Source: DATLFI01 sp035524895 (GTDB lineage Bacteria; Acidobacteriota; Thermoanaerobaculia; Multivoradales; Multivoraceae). Taken from it: a DNA stretch of 33,536 nt. The translations under genes and the position numbers were made by a program. Shown here in pieces: positions 29,659-33,536 of the stretch (positions are counted from its first letter, which is position 1; each line of letters opens with the position of its first letter). The stretch covers positions 1-33,536 of the forward strand of contig DATLFI010000131.1 of NCBI GenBank assembly GCA_035524895.1, in the 5' to 3' direction. The notes beneath the pieces are model-generated. The model saw only the letters and a list, made by a program, of their open reading frames with translations, was not told the DNA's origin and searched no databases.

Positions 29659-31665
29659 TCACGGCCGGCAGGGACGATCGGCGGCGATCGCGCCGGCGGT
29701 CGCCGCCAGGCGCTCCTCCAGCCGCCGGCGGAGTTCGCCGTCCTGCTCGGACGTGCGGGCCAGGGCCTCGCGCAGCCAGTCCGCCGCCTCGCCGCAGCGT
29801 CCGGCTTCGGCGAGCGCGAGGGCCACGGTCTCGGCGTGGACCGGCAGCTCCCGGGCGCCGAACGCGAGCCGCGCCAGCTCGACGGCGCGAGCGCCATCGC
29901 GCAACTCCAGCGAGGGCCCCGCGGCGAGCAGGCGGGCGAGGCCGTGGGCGACCCGGGCGCTCCCCGGCAGCCGCTCGTGGGCGAGCTCGAGGAGCTCGAG
30001 CGCCTGGGCGGTCGACCCCGCGTCGACCAGGTACTGGGCGGCCGCCAGCCAGGCGTCTTCGCGGGTCGGCTGGACGCGCCGGACGGTGGCGAGCTGGTCT
30101 AGCGCGGCGGCGAGGTTCCCCTGCGCGCGGAGCACTCCGGCGAGCGCGATTCGCGATCCGCTGTCGGCGGGGTCGAGCCGGACCGCCTCTTCGAGATGGA
30201 GACGGGCCTCCTCGGTGCGCCCCGAAGCAGCGAGGAGGGCTCCGAGGTTGAAGCGCGCGGTCTGCTGGCCGGGATCGAGCTCGAGCGCGATCCGCAGCTG
30301 GTCGGCGGCCTCTTCGTTCCTGCCGAGCTCCGCGAGCACCGCGGCGAGGTTGACCCGCGCCCCGGCGCTCGCGGGGGCGGCGTCGACCGCCAGCCGGAAC
30401 TCGGCGAGCGCGTCCGCGGCCCGGCCGGCGGCGAGGGCGCGCCGCCCGCGGAGGATGTGGGCGGTTTCTCCCACCCTCAGCGCCTGGAGCCGTTCGTACT
30501 GCGGGTCGATCGGGCGCAGCCCCGCGGTGCCCGCCGCGGCGAGCTCCTCGCGCGCGCGGTCGACCTCGCCGAGCGCCCGCAGCGCCTGCGCCAGCGGGTA
30601 GCGCAGGCGCCCGGCGCCCGGCGCGATCGCCAGCGCCGTGTCGAGCAGCTCGGCGGCGCGCCGGTGATTCCCGCGCGCCAGCTCGACCTCGCCGAGCACC
30701 GCCAGGGAGGCGGGGTCGCCAGCTCCCAGCGTCGCCTCCACCACGGAGGCCGCCTCGTCGAGCCGTCCGAGCTGGTGCAGGATCGCGCCGAGCCGGATGC
30801 TCGCCGGCGTCGCCTCCGGCGCCAGCGCCAGCGTGTCCCGCAGCCGGGCCTCGGCCCCCGCGAGATCGCCGTCGGCCTCCAGGACGAGCGCCAGCAGGTA
30901 GGGCCACCGCGGGTCGCCGGGCGCCAGCGCGAGCGCGCGCTCGTAGGCGGCACGGGCGGCGGCGAGCAGCTCGTAGGCGTGGTAGAGCTGGCCGACCTCG
31001 CCGTAGACCTCGCCGAGCTCGGCGGCGGGCAGCGCGGCCTCGAGGCTCGCCTCGAGCCGCCGGCGGGCGAGGCGGAGGTGCGCTGCGACCGGCGGCTCGA
31101 GTCCCTCGAGGGAGGGGTGGGGGATGACCGGTTGGGTGGAGGCGGGGGCGGAGTGTGTTTGCATGGGGGACGCTGGCGATGGAGCGTTGGCTCGGGCGGC
31201 GGCTCGGGCGGTGGCGGCTTGGGCGGTGGCGGTTTGGGCGGTGGCGGCTTGGGGTGCGCCCGGGCTCGGCGCACCGAGGAGCGCGAGAAGGAGCAGGGTC
31301 GGGAGCAGGGTCCGGCGCGCGACAGGGTGGGAGGCTCCGTTGGTGGCAGGCGGTGGCAGAGTTGCCTCGTTGAAGGAGGCGCCCGTCTTTTCTCTGAAGC
31401 GGCCGACCTCCCGGTCGGCCGGATGACGCGACCACGGAGCATCGCGGCCGGGCGTGCCCGCCCGGCCGAGACGGAGCTCGGCCGCTTCAGAGGATCGGCG
31501 CAGGCCGGGGTGGGGGGGTCGCGGGTGGCGTTGTTGGCGGAGACGGAGCTCGGCCGCTTCGGAGGAGCATGTGCCTTCGGCTCGGCCTGATGCATCAGAG
31601 CGGTGCGGAGCCTCTTCGTCAGGGGAGGTGGACGGGAGGGCGCGGGTGGGGCGCTGGTTGGTCAC
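29659..31665 (-). CDS. TPR-repeat protein with repeat-derived N-terminal extension
   Basis: A 668-residue protein from GTG 31665, which overlaps the upstream stop as GTGA. Residues from about 195 to 655 are tetratricopeptide-type helix pairs (AAYERALALAPGDPRWPYLL, ARFNLGALLAASGRTEEARL, ADQLRIALELDPGQ), a protein-interaction surface. A hydrophobic core at about 119-131 (LLPTLLLLALLGA) looks like a signal or anchor, but it is preceded by about 110 residues lacking any family feature. That extension includes SSEAAELRL twice (34-42 and 58-66) and is encoded by palindromic repeat DNA. No ATG or GTG lies between it and the hydrophobic core, so the extension may be translated, or a CTG near codon 103 or 120 may be used. 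Pairing of TPR and FG-GAP/UnbV proteins is common in some Acidobacteriota-like genomes. Confidence 0.8.
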   Translation of the reverse strand: MTNQRPTRALPSTSPDEEAPHRSDASGRAEGTCSSEAAELRLRQQRHPRPPHPGLRRSSEAAELRLGRAGTPGRDAPWSRHPADREVGRFREKTGASFNEATLPPPATNGASHPVARRTLLPTLLLLALLGAPSPGAPQAATAQTATAQAATARAAARANAPSPASPMQTHSAPASTQPVIPHPSLEGLEPPVAAHLRLARRRLEASLEAALPAAELGEVYGEVGQLYHAYELLAAARAAYERALALAPGDPRWPYLLALVLEADGDLAGAEARLRDTLALAPEATPASIRLGAILHQLGRLDEAASVVEATLGAGDPASLAVLGEVELARGNHRRAAELLDTALAIAPGAGRLRYPLAQALRALGEVDRAREELAAAGTAGLRPIDPQYERLQALRVGETAHILRGRRALAAGRAADALAEFRLAVDAAPASAGARVNLAAVLAELGRNEEAADQLRIALELDPGQQTARFNLGALLAASGRTEEARLHLEEAVRLDPADSGSRIALAGVLRAQGNLAAALDQLATVRRVQPTREDAWLAAAQYLVDAGSTAQALELLELAHERLPGSARVAHGLARLLAAGPSLELRDGARAVELARLAFGARELPVHAETVALALAEAGRCGEAADWLREALARTSEQDGELRRRLEERLAATAGAIAADRPCRP
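31206..31250. repeat. Three tandem 15-base repeats in the TPR gene
   Basis: GGGCGGTGGCGGCTT occurs at 31206-31220, with one change (C to T) at 31221-31235, and exactly again at 31236-31250. On the coding minus strand it encodes an Ala/Thr/Gln-rich linker (AATAQ/TATAQ type) just after the hydrophobic segment. Being in multiples of three, copy-number change would keep the frame. Confidence 0.8.
31392..31560. repeat. Palindromic REP-like element with a second partial copy
   Basis: CTCTGAAGCGGCCGA (31392-31406) is the exact reverse complement of 31478-31492, bracketing about 100 bases. Inside are two perfect hairpins: CGGCCGACC with GGTCGGCCG (31400-31421, 4-base loop) and CGGCCGGGCG with CGCCCGGCCG (31445-31468, 4-base loop). 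A 21-base segment, 31468-31488 (core GAGCTCGGCCGCTTC), is repeated exactly at 31540-31560. The element lies in the 5' part of the TPR reading frame. Confidence 0.8.
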
Positions 31666-33536
31666 GGCTCGCCTCGACCTCTAGAGACCGTCGTGTAGGT
31701 GAAGCTGCCGAGGCGATCGGCGGCGGCGGTCGCGAGCAGCGTAGCGAGTCGCTCGCCGGTCCAGGTTTCGGTCGTGCCGTCGGGCCAGGCGACGGTGAGC
31801 TGGCGCAGGGTACGAGCCGACAGCCCCGTGGGCAGCGCGACGAGCACGCGGGGGTCACGGGCGGAGGCGTAGCTACCGTCGCTGTGCGCCCTGCCGGTGA
31901 GCCGCCGGCCGTCGGCGAAGCGCAGCTCGACGGTGGCGCCGAGGGCGTCGCGGGCCGTGCTCGTATCCGCGCCGGGCGCCGCGGTCAGCAGGCGCAGCGC
32001 GACCGAGCGCTCTGCGCTCCCTGCGCGCAGGTAGATGCGCGGCGCGCCCGAGTTGTTGGAGACCACGAAGTCGAGGTCGCCGTCGTTGTCGAGGTCTCCC
32101 ACCGCGAGCCCCCGGCTGGTCTCGCGCGCGAGGAAGCTCGCGGGCATCCGCGCGCTGGCGTCGGCGAAGCGGCCGTCGGCGCGCTGGAGGAAGAGCTGGT
32201 TCGGCTGGCCGAGGCCGCCGTCGGGCTCCTGGAGGCGCACCGCACCGTTCGCCACCACCAGGTCGAGCAGGCCGTCGCCGTCGGCGTCCAGCCAGTCGGT
32301 TCCGAACGAGGTGACGGCGAGGCTGGGCGGGCCCAGCCCCCGCGCCAGGGTCTCGTCGTCGAACATCCCGTCGCCCCGGTTGCGGTAGAAGGTGTTGGTC
32401 TCGCCGGTGAGGTGGGTGACCAGCAGGTCCAGAGCGCCGTCGTGGTCGAGGTCGGTGAGCGCGATCCCCATCCCCGCCTCGGGGACCCCGGCGCGGTTGA
32501 GGGCCACCCCGGCGAGCAGCGCCTGGTCCTCGAAGCGCAGCCCGTCGCGCTGCAGCCAGAGCTGGTTCGCAGCGCCGTCGTTGGCGACGTAGACGTCGGT
32601 CCGGCGGTCGCCGTCGAGGTCGGCGGCGACCACCCCGAGGCCGGGTCCGGGGGCGCTCTCGAACAGCCCGGTGGCGACCGGCTCGAAGGTCCCGTCCCCG
32701 CGGTTGCGCAGCAGGCGGTCAGCGGCCGGCGGGTAGGCGGTGGGCCCGCAGTAGTCGCGACGCGTGGAGGGCGCGTAGCACTCCACCGCTCGTTCGGGCG
32801 ACCAGGTCAGGTAGTTCACCACGTAGAGGTCGAGCCAGCCGTCGCCGTCGAGGTCGACGAAGCTCGCGGCGACGCTCCAGCGCGGGTCGTCGGCGCCGGC
32901 CCCGGCGGTGACCTCGCGGAAGCGCCCGCCCTCGTTGCGGAGCAGGGCGTTGGGGCCCAGGTTGGCGACGTAGAGGTCGGTCCAGCCGTCGTTGTCGTAG
33001 TCGCCTGCGGCCACCCCCATGCCGAAGCCGAAGGAGGCCAGGCCGGCTTCCCCGGTGGCGTCGCGGAAGCGGACCCCGCTCTCGTGGGGCCCCGGGAGGT
33101 CGGGGCTGGGGTCGCCTGGTCCCGCGCCGGCGTCGCTCGGGCCGAGGTTGCGGTACAGGCGGTCGCCGAGCCCCGCGCGGCGGTTCGCCGCGGGGTCGAG
33201 CTCCCCGCTCTGGACCAGGAACAGGTCGAGGTCGCCGTCGCGGTCGAAGTCGAGAAGGGCGAGCCCGCTGCCGGTGATCTCGGGCAGCAGGAGCGAGCCC
33301 GTCCGCTCGCCGCGGTGGGCGAAGTCGATCCCGGAGGTCCCGGTGGCGTCGAGGAACAGCGGCCCGGCGTCGCCGGCCGCCGGGACCGGAGAGCGAGGGC
33401 CGTGACGTGGCCCTGGCGCGGGCGGGGCCGGCGAGGAGCCGGAAGGGTGCGGCGCCTGCGCAGACCAGCGCGCCGGGCGGGGTTCGCCCGCCGCCAGCGC
33501 GGTCGCCCAGAACGCGAGCAGAGCCGTCGCGAAGGC
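31662..33536 (-). CDS. CRTAC1-like FG-GAP/VCBS repeat protein with ASPIC/UnbV domain, partial
   Basis: 624 residues are visible, and the 5' end lies beyond the right edge. The frame stays open to 33536, where AFATALLAFWATALAAGEP looks like the end of a signal peptide, so probably only a few codons are missing. At least seven calcium-loop motifs of the FG-GAP/VCBS type appear (DFDRDGDLDLF, DYDNDGWTDLY, DLDGDGWLDLY, DLDGDRRTDVY, DLDHDGALDLL, DADGDGLLDLV, DLDNDGDLDFV). Together they suggest a seven-bladed beta-propeller. The C-terminal about 110 residues carry the ASPIC/UnbV signature: LGATVELRFADGRRLTGRAH, QLTVAWPDGTTETWTG. The protein is likely extracellular or envelope-bound with unknown ligand. 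The stop overlaps the GTG of the TPR gene. ATG 33020 is an internal Met and not the true start. Confidence 0.9.
   Translation of the reverse strand, partial: AFATALLAFWATALAAGEPRPARWSAQAPHPSGSSPAPPAPGPRHGPRSPVPAAGDAGPLFLDATGTSGIDFAHRGERTGSLLLPEITGSGLALLDFDRDGDLDLFLVQSGELDPAANRRAGLGDRLYRNLGPSDAGAGPGDPSPDLPGPHESGVRFRDATGEAGLASFGFGMGVAAGDYDNDGWTDLYVANLGPNALLRNEGGRFREVTAGAGADDPRWSVAASFVDLDGDGWLDLYVVNYLTWSPERAVECYAPSTRRDYCGPTAYPPAADRLLRNRGDGTFEPVATGLFESAPGPGLGVVAADLDGDRRTDVYVANDGAANQLWLQRDGLRFEDQALLAGVALNRAGVPEAGMGIALTDLDHDGALDLLVTHLTGETNTFYRNRGDGMFDDETLARGLGPPSLAVTSFGTDWLDADGDGLLDLVVANGAVRLQEPDGGLGQPNQLFLQRADGRFADASARMPASFLARETSRGLAVGDLDNDGDLDFVVSNNSGAPRIYLRAGSAERSVALRLLTAAPGADTSTARDALGATVELRFADGRRLTGRAHSDGSYASARDPRVLVALPTGLSARTLRQLTVAWPDGTTETWTGERLATLLATAAADRLGSFTYTTVSRGRGEP

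Noticed and set aside
29486..31435. Upstream extension of the fibre-like gene frame to about 1198 codons
   Set aside because: The extension is Arg/Ala-rich and antiregister to the TPR gene. The signal peptide and Shine-Dalgarno at 29485 mark the real start.
31206..31560. CRISPR array
   Set aside because: The repeats are either immediately tandem 15-mers or palindromic elements; there are no regular unique spacers and no cas genes.

Overview
The window is GC-rich, densely coding bacterial DNA. A surface-polysaccharide locus takes up roughly its first three quarters. It is followed by a secreted-fibre, ECF-sigma and lipoprotein-type accessory block. The CRTAC1-like (FG-GAP plus ASPIC/UnbV) protein next to a TPR protein, the ECF sigma/anti-sigma pair and the base composition together suggest a soil or sediment lineage such as Acidobacteriota. 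This is inference: no rRNA or marker gene is present.

Layout. (1) 1-6810: a partial Wzm-like ABC-2 export permease on the minus strand at the left edge faces a plus-strand, start/stop-overlapping trio of GT4 glycosyltransferase, SAM methyltransferase and a 1391-residue protein. That protein has two GT-B modules, degenerate methyltransferase-like segments and a coiled coil. (2) 15704 down to 6938, minus strand: a tightly coupled run of GT2, GT4, methyltransferase, GT4, two small coiled-coil proteins and a GT2-GT4 fusion, then after a 414-base gap a sulfatase-like lipoprotein. (3) 16070-25204: a minus-strand polytopic membrane protein (GT-C-like) stands divergent to a plus-strand run. The run holds a GtrB-like polyprenyl-phosphate glycosyltransferase with an IS5-transposase-like N-terminus, a PglD/NeuD-type acyltransferase, an SMR/ArnE-like small flippase, a methyltransferase, a WbqC-family protein, a five-bladed-propeller protein, a WecE-type sugar aminotransferase and a second methyltransferase. 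(4) 25231-29485, minus strand: an S74-type secreted fibre-like protein, an anti-sigma factor, an ECF sigma factor and a second fibre-like protein without a recognisable S74 domain. (5) 29659-33536, minus strand: a TPR protein whose 5' end contains palindromic repeat DNA, and a CRTAC1-like protein that runs off the right edge.

How it may work together. The permease and regions 1-2 look like assembly and export of a lipid-linked glycan by an ABC-transporter (Wzm/Wzt) route, with methyltransferases and coiled-coil proteins as possible chain-end or complex-organising parts. Region 3 has the parts list of a periplasmic branch-adding system: a lipid-P-sugar synthase, a small flippase and a GT-C transferase, with enzymes for an acylated 4-amino-4,6-dideoxyhexose. 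These links come from gene content and order only.

Start sites were chosen from overlaps, Shine-Dalgarno (SD) spacing and signal peptides. Several remain ambiguous and are flagged.
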